A DNA stretch of 64,000 nt from JAGXRK01 sp963804005 (lineage in GTDB: Bacteria; Bacteroidota; Ignavibacteria; Ignavibacteriales; Ignavibacteriaceae). A program made the translations under genes and the position numbers. The notes beneath the pieces were generated by a model. It made no database searches. It saw only the letters and a list, made by a program, of their open reading frames with translations, and was not told the origin of the DNA. The stretch covers positions 124,001-188,000 of the forward strand of contig CAWDOP010000002.1 of NCBI GenBank assembly GCA_963804005.1. The letters run 5' to 3'. Below are positions 15,552-24,920 of this stretch, one piece after another; position 1 is the first letter of the stretch, and the number at the start of each line of letters is the position of its first letter.

Positions 15552-16399
15552 TTCAAAGCGGAAAAGATTAAAATTTCTTTAGCAGTAAGAACGTATAATT
15601 TATCGTTATAAAATAAAGACGAAACAATTTCCAAATCTTTGAAATCAAGAACAACCTCATTGAAGATTTGATCTTCTGTTCTAAGGTTGTGTGTAAAAAT
15701 TTTATTTATTGAGTTAAAAGTTAAATTATCAAATAAAATTCTTAAGGAGACCGACTTATCTTCTATCTCAATATTTCCAACGCCATTGCCAAATGAATCG
15801 AAGATTACAATGCCTGATTCATCTAAAACAAAAATTAAATTATTAGAACTTACTGCAAGAGATTTTGGATTTTCTAGCATGTAACTTCCAGCATCAAATC
15901 CGCCAAAATTCTGAATAAAATTTCCGAATAAATCAAACTTTATCACTCTTTGATTTTCAGAATCAAGTATATACATATCACCTTGATTTGAGATAGCACA
16001 ACCTAAAGGATAACCAAATCTTGCTTCTTTATTATCTCCATCTTTTGTAGAAAGAGACGAGATAAAATTAAGATCGCGATCGAATCTTTGAATACGATGA
16101 TTATTTTTATCGGTCACATAAACATTTAACGGAGTTGCAAACACATCCACAGGTTCATCGAAAGTTGCTTCAGTCCAACCATAACCGCCGGTTGTTTGAA
16201 GAATATTACCAAGAGTATCCAAGCTTGTTATTTGATCATTCCCGCTGTCAGTTACATAAATTATTCCCGATGCAGCAACATAAAATGAAGATGCGTTTAG
16301 AAATTTTCCAATTGAATATTGATAATCATACTGCTGAGCATTTATAGCGTTTGTTATAAACAAAAAAAATGCGATGTATTTCATTATTTTTGATTTCAT
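15548..16399 (-). CDS. secreted NHL-repeat beta-propeller protein
   Basis: This 283-residue protein has a signal peptide ending near NAINAQ (about residue 21). NHL-type repeats follow: GIIYVTDSGNDQITSLD, NVYVTDKNNHRIQRFD and MYILDSENQRVIKFD. Such repeats form an open beta-propeller that binds ligands or proteins. An in-frame ATG six codons downstream (position 16384) is an alternative start. It is the first gene of the minus-strand four-gene run. Confidence 0.75.
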   Translation of the reverse strand: MKSKIMKYIAFFLFITNAINAQQYDYQYSIGKFLNASSFYVAASGIIYVTDSGNDQITSLDTLGNILQTTGGYGWTEATFDEPVDVFATPLNVYVTDKNNHRIQRFDRDLNFISSLSTKDGDNKEARFGYPLGCAISNQGDMYILDSENQRVIKFDLFGNFIQNFGGFDAGSYMLENPKSLAVSSNNLIFVLDESGIVIFDSFGNGVGNIEIEDKSVSLRILFDNLTFNSINKIFTHNLRTEDQIFNEVVLDFKDLEIVSSLFYNDKLYVLTAKEILIFSALN

Positions 16400-16563
16400 A
16401 TAAACAAATATACAATGAATAATTTCAAACCTGTTGCAATTTTAATTAATTGCATTTAGAAATCAAGTTCAACCTGCTGCCTTTATTGGTAAAGCAATAG
16501 CAAAGCCTTGCTATTCTTACTCATTCCGTATTAACTTTGCAACGAATAAATGAAGAAAATTAT

Positions 16564-16639
16564 TGTCCCTTGGTGTAATTGGCAACACGTCTGACTCTGG
16601 ATCCGAAGAGTTCAGGTTCGACCCCTGACGGGACAACCA
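16564..16639 (+). tRNA. tRNA-Gln (anticodon CTG)
   Basis: The cloverleaf has acceptor TGTCCC/GGGACA, D arm GTGT/ACAC, anticodon loop CTCTGGA (anticodon CTG), T arm TCAGG/CCTGA with loop TTCGACC, discriminator A and encoded CCA at 16637-16639. Two pairs are mismatched: position 7-66 (T/C) and position 29-41 in the anticodon stem (T/C). The identity is clear, but the mismatches suggest sequence error or relaxed selection on this copy. Confidence 0.88.
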
Positions 16640-16644
16640 AACTA

Positions 16645-16706
16645 ATTAACAATGAATAATTAGGAATTAACAATTCTAAAGCAATTATAAATTGTTCATT
16701 GTTAAT
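16645..16706. repeat. inverted repeat between two tRNA genes
   Basis: ATTAACAATGAA (16645-16656) and TTCATTGTTAAT (16695-16706) are perfect reverse complements, separated by 38 AT-rich bases that hold further partial copies (AATTAACAATT). It fills almost the whole spacer between tRNA-Gln and tRNA-Glu and would form a hairpin in a joint transcript. It may be a processing signal or a small dispersed element. Confidence 0.6.
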
Positions 16707-16722
16707 TTTTAATTTATTCACA

Positions 16723-16796
16723 GGCGCGTTCGTCTAGTGGCTTAGGACGCCGCCCTCTCAAGGCGGAGATCACGGGTTCGAATCCCGTACGCGCTA
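16723..16796 (+). tRNA. tRNA-Glu (anticodon CTC)
   Basis: The acceptor GGCGCGT pairs with ACGCGCT (G-T at the first pair). The anticodon stem CCGCC/GGCGG encloses CTCTCAA, giving anticodon CTC, and the T arm CGGG/CCCG with GGTTCGAATCC is standard. CCA is not encoded (CTAT follows the discriminator A), unlike the other two tRNAs in this window. Confidence 0.93.
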
Positions 16797-16854
16797 CTAT
16801 TCATCTGATTAGATTAATACCTCAGGCTAAAGTAAAACTCATTGCAGACTTTCT

Positions 16855-17668
16855 TTATTCTTTTCTTACTAGCTCCGAGATTGTACTAAACTTAAAAAAG
16901 CCCGTAGTATCTCCAAATTCGTTCACTGTTATCATACTATCAGAAACTAATACTCTTTTAATCAGTCCTACATTCAGATCAGTGTATTCAAACATTGATA
17001 AATTTCTAAATGCGGGATCTTCAATTCTTCTGCTTATCTCATAACAATCAAAAGAACCGGCCGATACTTCAATTGTTTTTTTACCGGTTATTACTCGTTC
17101 TATCTGAAGAGGATTTATTATTTCAAACCATCGGTTTCCTGAAAACAAGGGATATTCTAAAATTTTATGTGGTTCATCAAGGACATAAATCGAATCCTCA
17201 GTATTCTTAAATATGTTCAATACAAAATAAGTTATATTCTAACTTTTCACTTAATTGTTCAGGCAGAATATTAGTTTGTTGTTTCGGTAATACATTAGCT
17301 GAAATGCCGGTTGTTGAATAGGCTACTGTGTAAAGTCCAGAATCGGAATCGAGATACCAGCATTTAAAGGTTCTGTTCGGCTCGGCGACTTCAAAAGATT
17401 TTAATAAAAATAAATTTGTGTAAGAACCTATAGATGCTGTATCACTTAAGAGTTGAACAATAGTGTTTACATAAAATGAATCAGTGGGAATTGATAAATT
17501 TCCGGTTGAATCATAAAACTGGATGAATAAAACCGACTGGTATTCTAAAAGAGAATTATTTTCAAAAGGATAATGTTGAATATCACTAACATTAGTAGAT
17601 TTTTCAGAGCAGGAGAAGGCTAGAATAACAATTGTTATCCAAATGAAATTTTTAATGTTATTGCGCAT
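16855..17668 (-). pseudogene. broken lipoprotein gene of unknown function
   Basis: Reading begins at ATG 17668, which has a good GGTGGAG ribosome site. The first 153 residues start with a lipoprotein signal (WITIVILAFSCS), so the product would be lipid-anchored. The frame stops at about 17207, and the continuing sequence (FKNTEDSIYVLDEP) is open in another frame down to 16855. Joined by a one-base shift near 17207-17216, this gives one protein of about 270 residues. I recognise no domain. The lesion may be a sequence error, since many genes here show similar indels. Confidence 0.6.
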
Positions 17669-17760
17669 AACTCCACCTTTTTTCTTAGTAATAAATATAG
17701 CATTTTTGAACAAAAAACAAATTACAATTTCCTAACCTAAAATAAACTGATCTAAAGAAA

Positions 17761-18097
17761 TTGAAAAGGTACAATAAACATGTTTTATTTGTACAAATAA
17801 AAAACCTGAAGGACATTTCCGCGGATGTTGCTTGGATAAGGTAAGTACCGAAGTCCGTCAACTCTTTAAAAAACGTTTGAAGGAGTTAAAACTTAATTCT
17901 GAAATTCATGCAAATTCTTCTCGGTGTTTGGATGCTTGTGAATTCGGTGTGTCATAGTTGTATATCCATAGCAAATCTGGTATGGCGGTGTAAAGTCAGC
18001 TGATATTGAAGAAATCATTCAATTACATCTTCTAAATAATCAGCCGGTTGAAAGATTACTTAATGCTGATAAAAGGTTTAATAAAGATGCCAAATAA
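17761..18097 (+). pseudogene. broken [2Fe-2S] thioredoxin-like ferredoxin
   Basis: Three frame pieces join into a protein of about 110 residues of the [2Fe-2S] ferredoxin (NuoE-like thioredoxin fold) family. The cluster cysteines are visible as CTNKKPEG...GCCLDK and then SSRCLDACEFG, and the tail YGGVKSADIEEII is typical. Lesions are a missing T in the run at 17783-17786, a missing base near 17955 and a TAG stop at 17969-17971. The probable start is TTG at 17761. The end overlaps the nth start by 11 bases, suggesting coupling. Whether the lesions are real or sequence errors cannot be told here. Confidence 0.7.
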
Positions 18098-18739
18098 ATC
18101 TGAATTTAATTTTGCCAAAAAAATATTTTCCGCTCTAAGAGAAGAATACTTAAAACCAAAATCTGCTCTTGAATATTCAAATCCTTTTCAGCTTCTTGTT
18201 GCTACAATCCTATCTGCACAGTGTACTGATGAAAGAGTTAATATTGTTACGAAATCACTTTTTAAGAAATACAAAAAGCCGCAGGATTATATTAAGGTTA
18301 GTATCGAAGAATTGGGAAGAGATATCTTTTCAACGGGATTTTACAGACAGAAGGCAAAAAATATAATCAATTGCTGCAAAGAGATCATTGAAAATCATAA
18401 CGGAAAAGTTCCTGCTGATTTTGAAGCATTAACAAAGCTAAGTGGAGTTGGAAGAAAAACTGCTTCAGTTGTTGCCGGTAATGCATTCGGAATTCCATCA
18501 ATTGCTGTGGATACTCATGTAATAAGATTATCAAATATTTTTGGCTTTGTTAAAACAAAAGATCCTATTAAAATTGAAATGAAATTAAAAGAACTATTAC
18601 CAAAGAAGACTGGATTAGTTCTTCGCACTGGCTTGCAGCCCATGGAAGAAAAATTTGCATCGCAAGAAGGCCAAAATGTTTGGTATGTGTTCTTGCCGAT
18701 ATTTGCCCTGCTTTTAATCCAAAATCAGGAGAAAAATAA
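18087..18739 (+). CDS. nth: endonuclease III (frameshifted in this sequence)
   Basis: The product is a DNA glycosylase/AP lyase of base-excision repair. The helix-hairpin-helix with catalytic Lys (LSGVGRKTASVVAGNAFG) and catalytic Asp region (AVDTHVIRLSN) are intact. Near 18603-18608 one base appears to be missing. In the shifted frame the expected end appears (DWISSSHWLAAHGRK), followed by the iron-sulfur motif C-x6-C-x2-C-x5-C (CIARRPKCLVCVLADIC) and a stop at 18737-18739. Read literally, the frame runs into the next gene and gives a false 417-residue fusion. ATG 18087 is the best start because it matches the usual length of about 217 residues. Confidence 0.88.
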
Positions 18740-18740
18740 A

Positions 18741-19301
18741 ATGAAAGAAAGAGATAGAGAATATTGTAATGATTTATTAAAGCAATACACAAAAAGTGAA
18801 AGCTTGCTTAAGCACGCTTATGCAGTTGAATCCTGTGTTCGTGCTTATGCTGAAAAATTTAATGAAGATGTTCATTACTGGGGTAATGTAGCCCTTCTTC
18901 ACGATTTTGACTATGAAATGTATCCGACTGCGGAAGAGCATCCTTTCAAAGGAGCAGAAATTCTTAAAGCAGAAGGATTTCCTGAAGACTTTATTCAGAC
19001 TATTCTTTCACACGCAGATTATACAGGAGTTAAAAGAGAAACTCTTCTTCAAAAAACTTTGTTTGCTTGTGATGAGCTTGCAGGATTTTTAACTGCAGTT
19101 ACTTATGTTCGCCCATCTAAAAGTATTGATGAAGTTGAAGTAAAATCTGTTAAGAAAAAAATGAAAGATAAAGCATTTGCTAAAGCGGTCAGCAGAGAAG
19201 ATATTGTAAACGGAGCTGAAGCCCTGGGTGTAAATCTGGATGAACATATTCAATTTTGCATTCAAGCTATGAGAAATAATAAAGATGTTTTAGGTTTATA
19301 A
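18741..19301 (+). CDS. HD-domain hydrolase
   Basis: The 186-residue protein begins at ATG 18741, one base after the true nth stop. It has the HD-domain metal ligands H..HD..H: LLKHAYAVE, then LLHDFDYEMYP, then EHPFKGAEIL and ILSHADYTG. These proteins are small metal-dependent phosphohydrolases (HDIG-type); the substrate is unknown. Its frame happens to be continuous with the upstream frameshifted nth frame, which explains the misleading long open frame. Confidence 0.85.
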   Translation: MKERDREYCNDLLKQYTKSESLLKHAYAVESCVRAYAEKFNEDVHYWGNVALLHDFDYEMYPTAEEHPFKGAEILKAEGFPEDFIQTILSHADYTGVKRETLLQKTLFACDELAGFLTAVTYVRPSKSIDEVEVKSVKKKMKDKAFAKAVSREDIVNGAEALGVNLDEHIQFCIQAMRNNKDVLGL

Positions 19302-19619
19302 AGTCAAGTGAGTTTTTCGAAAATTATTTGATAAATGCCATAATTTTTCTTGGTTTATATAAACGAAAATTAGTATTGATTGATACTGATAAAAATGTTA
19401 TTTATGACAAGTCTGTTTTGCCGTTCAAGTATATTGATTAAGTATCTTTGATCACAGAACTTGAAAATATACACTTATATAATGGGCTTGACTAATTAAC
19501 CTAAAAGTACCTAAATTGCTTCAAAAATAGGAGAAATATTTTAGAGATTTTTGCTACGAAACTGTTTTTTATTATTATTCTTCAGATAATTAGTTTTTAA
19601 TAAGTAAACTGTAAACTTT
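19302..19619. other. intergenic gap upstream of porU
   Basis: This 318-base gap is AT-rich. I see no open frame, RNA gene, strong hairpin or clear promoter. It presumably holds the promoter of the porU operon. Confidence 0.5.
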
Positions 19620-22600
19620 ATGTACGGCAAAATCTCTGTATTATTTCTTCTAATATCTCTTCTTGTTTTCCCGCAAAACGATATTAGAATTATCTCCTCA
19701 GATGCTTCAGCATTAATTTTTGAGTATACTCCTGATTACTCTGATACTTCAATCATAACCTTTAATAATAAAGAATACCGCAGGGTTTCTTTTTCCGGTG
19801 GAACCAATCTGAATGAATTCAATTTTGGCGCACCGTTACTAGAAAAAAATATAATTAATGTAGGCGTACCGAATGAATTTGGAACTACTTTTGAAATTCT
19901 CTCAACCGGTTATAAAGAAATATCAGGACAAATTTTGCCAATTCCCGAAATAATTAAAGAAGGTGACTTTCCCTTCATTTAGATATAATACTAATGAAGA
20001 ATATTTTAGTTCTGTTTTTAATGAAGACCTGATTACTTTTGGTGAGTATGGAATTGCCAGAGGAATAAAAGTTCAATCTTTTATTATATCACCGGTTCAA
20101 TTTGATGCATCATTAAATTCAATAAGACTATATACAAGATTTTTGATCCGAATTAATTTTTCCGGTGGAGGAATTTTTGCAAAAACTCCTACCGATAATT
20201 TTTTAAGTGGTGTGTTGTTGAATTTTGATGTTGCAAAACATTGGGTTGAGGAAAGACCAGAAAGATTAAGTAAAATCTCGACAAACAGTGTCCTATCAAG
20301 CGGCAGATGGTTCAGGTTTGAGACACCTGAAGAAGGATTCTATAAGATAACAAGATCAATGCTTGCTTCATATGGAATTGATGCCAATACTGTTGACCCC
20401 CGAACAATAAAAGTTTATAACAATAGCGGCAGGGTACTACCCGAAGACATTACGAAGCCTCGTCCTAATGATTTAGAAGAGAATGCGATAACTATTGTTG
20501 GTGAAGAAGACGGAAAATTTGATACAAATGATTATATAATATTTTACGGAAGAGCACATAGTTTTTGGGATTTTGATCCTGATGTTTCCAAAATCGTTCG
20601 AATGCGTCATACTTATTCAGATAAGAATTATTTCTGGATAACCTCAAGCGAGGGACAAGGTAAAAGGATACAATCAAAACCGGGTTTAGATGCAACTACT
20701 CCTTCTGATTTTATTCAAACAAGCTCAGTAGCATTTGCTGATTGGGAAGTGGATAAAATAAATCTTGGAAAATCAGGCAGACAATTTTTTGGTGATGATT
20801 TCTCGTCGGCAATTAGTTCGCGTACTTACATTAATTCATTAACTAACAGAATTAATGCTGAACCTGTTAAATATACAATGAAATTTGCTGTTGGCACTTC
20901 CACCGGAATGGAACTAGTTATAAGCGATAATGGAAACCAGCTTTTTGCTCAATACCTTTCTGGTTATGGTAGTAGTTCATACACAGCAGGCTATGAATAT
21001 TTAAGATCTTTCACATTTAATAATCCATTACCTGATAACAGGAGCGCTTTATCATTTAAAGTTAATCCTTCTTCAGTCTCATCAGTCGGTTATCTTGATT
21101 ATTTTGAAATTGAGTATGTTAAAGAGCTAAAGGCTAATTCAGATTATTTGATGTTCTTTGCGGAACCTAATACTGGTGTGATTGAATATCATATTTATAA
21201 TTTTTCAAATTCGAACATAAAAGTATTTGATGTAAGTGATTATGCGAATGTAAAATTAGTAAGTAATGCTTCAATTTCAGGGAGTGAGAGCCGATTTAAA
21301 TTTAATGAAACAGCAGCTTCAAGGAGTAAATATATTGCGGTTGGAAATGATAATTATATAACACCAATTAATCCTTCTGAAGTAGCGAATTCCAACCTTC
21401 GAATAGAATCAACAGGAGCTAAATTTATAATAATCACGCATAAAAATTTTATGGAACCTGCAAACAGGTTAAAAAATTATCGGGAGTCTCAGCTAGTAAC
21501 TCCGTTGTCGACAATAATTGTAGATATTGATCAGATTTATAATGAGTTCTCCGGCGGCACATTGGATGTTACTGCGATAAGAGATTATTTAAAGCACGCT
21601 TACAATAATTGGCAAATAGAACCTGAGTATGTACTTTTATTTGGTAAAGGTACTTACGATTACAGAAATACCGAAAAATTTGGAGATAATTTTATTCCAA
21701 CATGGCAGACTGTTCAGTCTTTAGCATTATTATATTCTTACGTTACGGATGACTTTTTCGTTCTTATTGATGGTGATGATGATGATGAATTGGTTGATAT
21801 GGCTTTGGGCAGAATACCTGTTAGCAATCTTACTGAAGCTAATAATGTAGTGTCAAAAATAATTGATTATGAAACTTCGAATGACAAAGGCAACTGGCGA
21901 AATCTTGTAACATTCATTGCTGATGACGGAATTGGTTCAGGTGGTAGTTATGAGGGTGCTAGACACACATCTGCTACTGAATTTATTGCCGAAAGTATTT
22001 TACCAGCTAATTTTAATAGAAGTAAAATTTATTCTGCAGCTTATCCTGATGTTATTACAGGGCAGGGGAGAAGAAAACCGGCTGTAAATCAAGCAATTAT
22101 TGAGGCAATAAATAACGGTACTTTACTGATTAACTATATTGGACACGGCAGCCCTGAACTGTGGGCACACGAATATATTTTTGAAAAGAGTGTTGCACTT
22201 CCTTTAATGAAAAATAATAAATACTTCTTCCTCTGTGCAGCCACTTGTGACTTTGGATATTATGATATTCCGAATTTTCAAAGTTCAACTGAAGCAATGT
22301 TATTTCTTCCCAACTCTGGTTCGATTGGTGGCTTTACATCAGCCCGACTGGTTTATTCAGATTTAAATCACGATCTTAACGAAGAATTATTCAGAAATAT
22401 ATTTCTTTCATCGCGTGATACTCTAAATTTGCCAATCCGTTTAGGACAGGCCGTCTTTTATACTAAACTCTGGAGATATATTGATAATGACCGTAAATAC
22501 GGACTATTTGGTGACCCTACATTAAGATTGCATATTCCACAGTATTCAGCTAGTATAGATTCTGTGAACGGAATATTGCTTACAACTGATGTTCAGATAA

Positions 22601-23619
22601 AAGCCTTAAGCAAAACAAAAATTGATGGAGTTGTTCTTAAACCGGACAATACAATTTGGGAAGATTTTTCGGGCGAAGGTTTATTAACAGTTTTTGATTC
22701 CGAGCGTATTGTTAAACTGCTGATTCCAAGTTTGACCACAACACCGGTCTATATGGATATGAAGCAGCAAGGCGGAATTATTTTTAATGGAAGAGTATCA
22801 ATTGCAAATGGCAGGTTTTCTGCAGAGTTTGTTGTCCCTAAGGATATATCATATGAAAATAAAAATGGTAAAATTGTATTTTATTTCTTTGACTATACTT
22901 CTGATGGAATTGCTTATACGACTAATGTGATTATCGGGGGAACTGACACAACTGCCAACGATGGTAAAGGTCCTGAAATTGAAATATATTTTGATGATAT
23001 TAGTTATGGCACATCTTATCTAGTTGGGCCAAGTCCTAAATTAATTATTAAACTTAATGATGAAACAGGCTTGAATACAACCGGAACAGGAATAGGACAT
23101 AAGCTAGAAGGAATACTTAACGAACAGGAAAATAACCCAATAGACTTTACAAATTATTTTATAGGTGACCTTGACGCTGGTGGAAAATCCGGACAAGTAA
23201 ATTATACATTCAGTAATCTTAAATTCGGCGAATACTCATTATTTGTTAAAGCGTGGGATGTATTTAATAACTTTTCCTCTGAATTGTCATACTTTTCGGT
23301 TGTCAATGATAATGAATTAGTAATTCGTGATGTTTATAATTATCCAAATCCTTTTTCTTCATCTACAACATTTACGTTTAACCAGAATCTTACTGATCCT
23401 ATCGATGTAAAAATCAAAATTTATACAATTGCAGGTCGAATGATAAAAGTGATTGAAAGATCTGACATCAATGAAAAATTTGTTAAAATTGATTGGGATG
23501 GTAGAGACGGAGATGGAAGCAGTATTGCGAATGGGACTTACCTATATAAAGTCATTGTAAAAACTATTAATGGGGATAGAAGCAGCAGTGTTACCGGAAA
23601 ACTTGCTGTAATAAGGTGA
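19620..23619 (+). CDS. porU: T9SS sortase PorU, C25-family peptidase (frameshifted)
   Basis: PorU removes the C-terminal sorting domain of type IX cargo at the cell surface and attaches A-LPS. The reconstructed gene encodes about 1,332 residues with a signal peptide (to about residue 19). The C25 catalytic pair is visible as the His codon at 22144 (IGHGSPELW) and the Cys codon at 22246 (LCAATCDFG). A C-terminal region like the sorting fold (YPNPFSSSTTF) ends it. The frame breaks near 19971, where one extra C in CCC moves the sequence from GDFP to PSFRYNTNEE. porV follows 101 bases later, the usual gene order, so an error is more likely than gene loss. Confidence 0.88.
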
Positions 23620-23720
23620 AATAAATTTATTTTGATATAATATCTATTATTTGGTTATATTTTTAGTCCAAATTGTTCAAATTTAGAAACAGACAAAAAA
23701 CTTATCGGAGGATAAATACA

Positions 23721-24914
23721 ATGAAGAATGCTTTTAAGCTACTGATGATATGCTTAATGCTTAGTGGATTTGGAAAAGTTACATTCGGACAAGGTGAAGC
23801 AGCAGTTCCTTTTCTTTTACTTGCTCCAGATTCCAGAGCTGGTGGTATTGGTGAATCCGGAACCGGATTAGCTGACAACTCAGCAGCTATTTTTTGGAAT
23901 CCTGCTGGTATTGCATTTTTAACAGGAACAGAACTTAGTATAACACATAGTAACTGGCTTCCACAATTTAATCTTGATCTTTTTTATGACTATTTAACCT
24001 ATCGTCAGTACATCGAGGAATTAGATGGAAGTATAACTGCTGGTATTACTTATATGAACTTTGGCGAGTTTGTGAGAACCGGTGAAACAGATCCAACTCC
24101 GCTTGGAACATTTCGTTCTTTTGATGCAGCTCTTACTTTAGGTTATGCTACAAAAATACATTCAGACTGGGGATTAGGATTTAACTTCAGAATAATTCAT
24201 AGTCGACTTTCCGATCAACCTACTGGTGAAGAACAAGGTACTGGCGTAGCCACAACAGTAAGTTTCGATATCGCTGCAATGTGGAGACCTGAAAGATTTG
24301 TTTTGCCTTTAATCGATGAGGATATTGGTGGGAAATTAAGTATTGGAATGAACCTTAGTAACCTTGGTCCAAAAATTACTTACATTGATCAGGATCAGGC
24401 AGACCCGATCCCAACAAATTTCAGATTAGGATTTGCGTACAAAGTTATCGACAGTGAATTTAACAATCTTATCTATACTCTCGATTTCAGCAAATTGCTT
24501 GTCAGCAGAACTACAAATACTATTATTGAAGGCGATGATACAACTACTGTTTCAGAATCTGATGAATGGTATAAAGCCATTTTTACTGCATGGGGAGATA
24601 GCCCATTCAGCGAAGAGTTGAGAGACATTGTTACCTCAATGGGTCTTGAATATTGGTATGGAGTACCTGGTGACTTTTTATTTGCTCTGAGAACAGGATT
24701 CTTTTATGAAGATCCTGAATACGGCAACAGAAAGTTTATTACTTTCGGAGCAGGCATCAGATATGACATTTATGGATTTGACTTTAGTTACATTACAACA
24801 TCGATGTTTGAGAACGGGGAAAACCATCCTTTATCAGACACTCTCAGATTTACAGTACTTATTGGTTGGGGTGCAGCTCCCGAAAGCACCAGAGGATTAC
24901 CACGCGGAATTTAA
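23721..24914 (+). CDS. porV: T9SS outer-membrane protein PorV (LptO)
   Basis: I choose ATG 23721 because it follows a GGAGG ribosome site at about 23707 and gives a clean signal peptide ending at FGQG; an upstream ATG at 23673 would place 16 charged residues before it. The 397-residue product starts, after cleavage, with the PorV/PorQ block FLLLAPDSRAGGIGESGTG and NSAAIFWNPAG. The rest is a 14-strand FadL-like barrel. PorV shuttles cargo from the translocon to PorU. It follows porU directly, and T9SS cargo is encoded nearby. Confidence 0.9.
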   Translation: MKNAFKLLMICLMLSGFGKVTFGQGEAAVPFLLLAPDSRAGGIGESGTGLADNSAAIFWNPAGIAFLTGTELSITHSNWLPQFNLDLFYDYLTYRQYIEELDGSITAGITYMNFGEFVRTGETDPTPLGTFRSFDAALTLGYATKIHSDWGLGFNFRIIHSRLSDQPTGEEQGTGVATTVSFDIAAMWRPERFVLPLIDEDIGGKLSIGMNLSNLGPKITYIDQDQADPIPTNFRLGFAYKVIDSEFNNLIYTLDFSKLLVSRTTNTIIEGDDTTTVSESDEWYKAIFTAWGDSPFSEELRDIVTSMGLEYWYGVPGDFLFALRTGFFYEDPEYGNRKFITFGAGIRYDIYGFDFSYITTSMFENGENHPLSDTLRFTVLIGWGAAPESTRGLPRGI

Positions 24915-24920
24915 CCTAAT

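Noticed and set aside
18048..19301. A 417-residue Nth-HD domain fusion protein
   Set aside because: The Fe-S end of Nth is present in another frame and stops one base before a good ATG for the HD protein, so one missing base explains the fusion.
23673..23720. An earlier start for porV at 23673
   Set aside because: It would add 16 charged residues before the signal peptide and lacks a ribosome site; ATG 23721 follows GGAGG.
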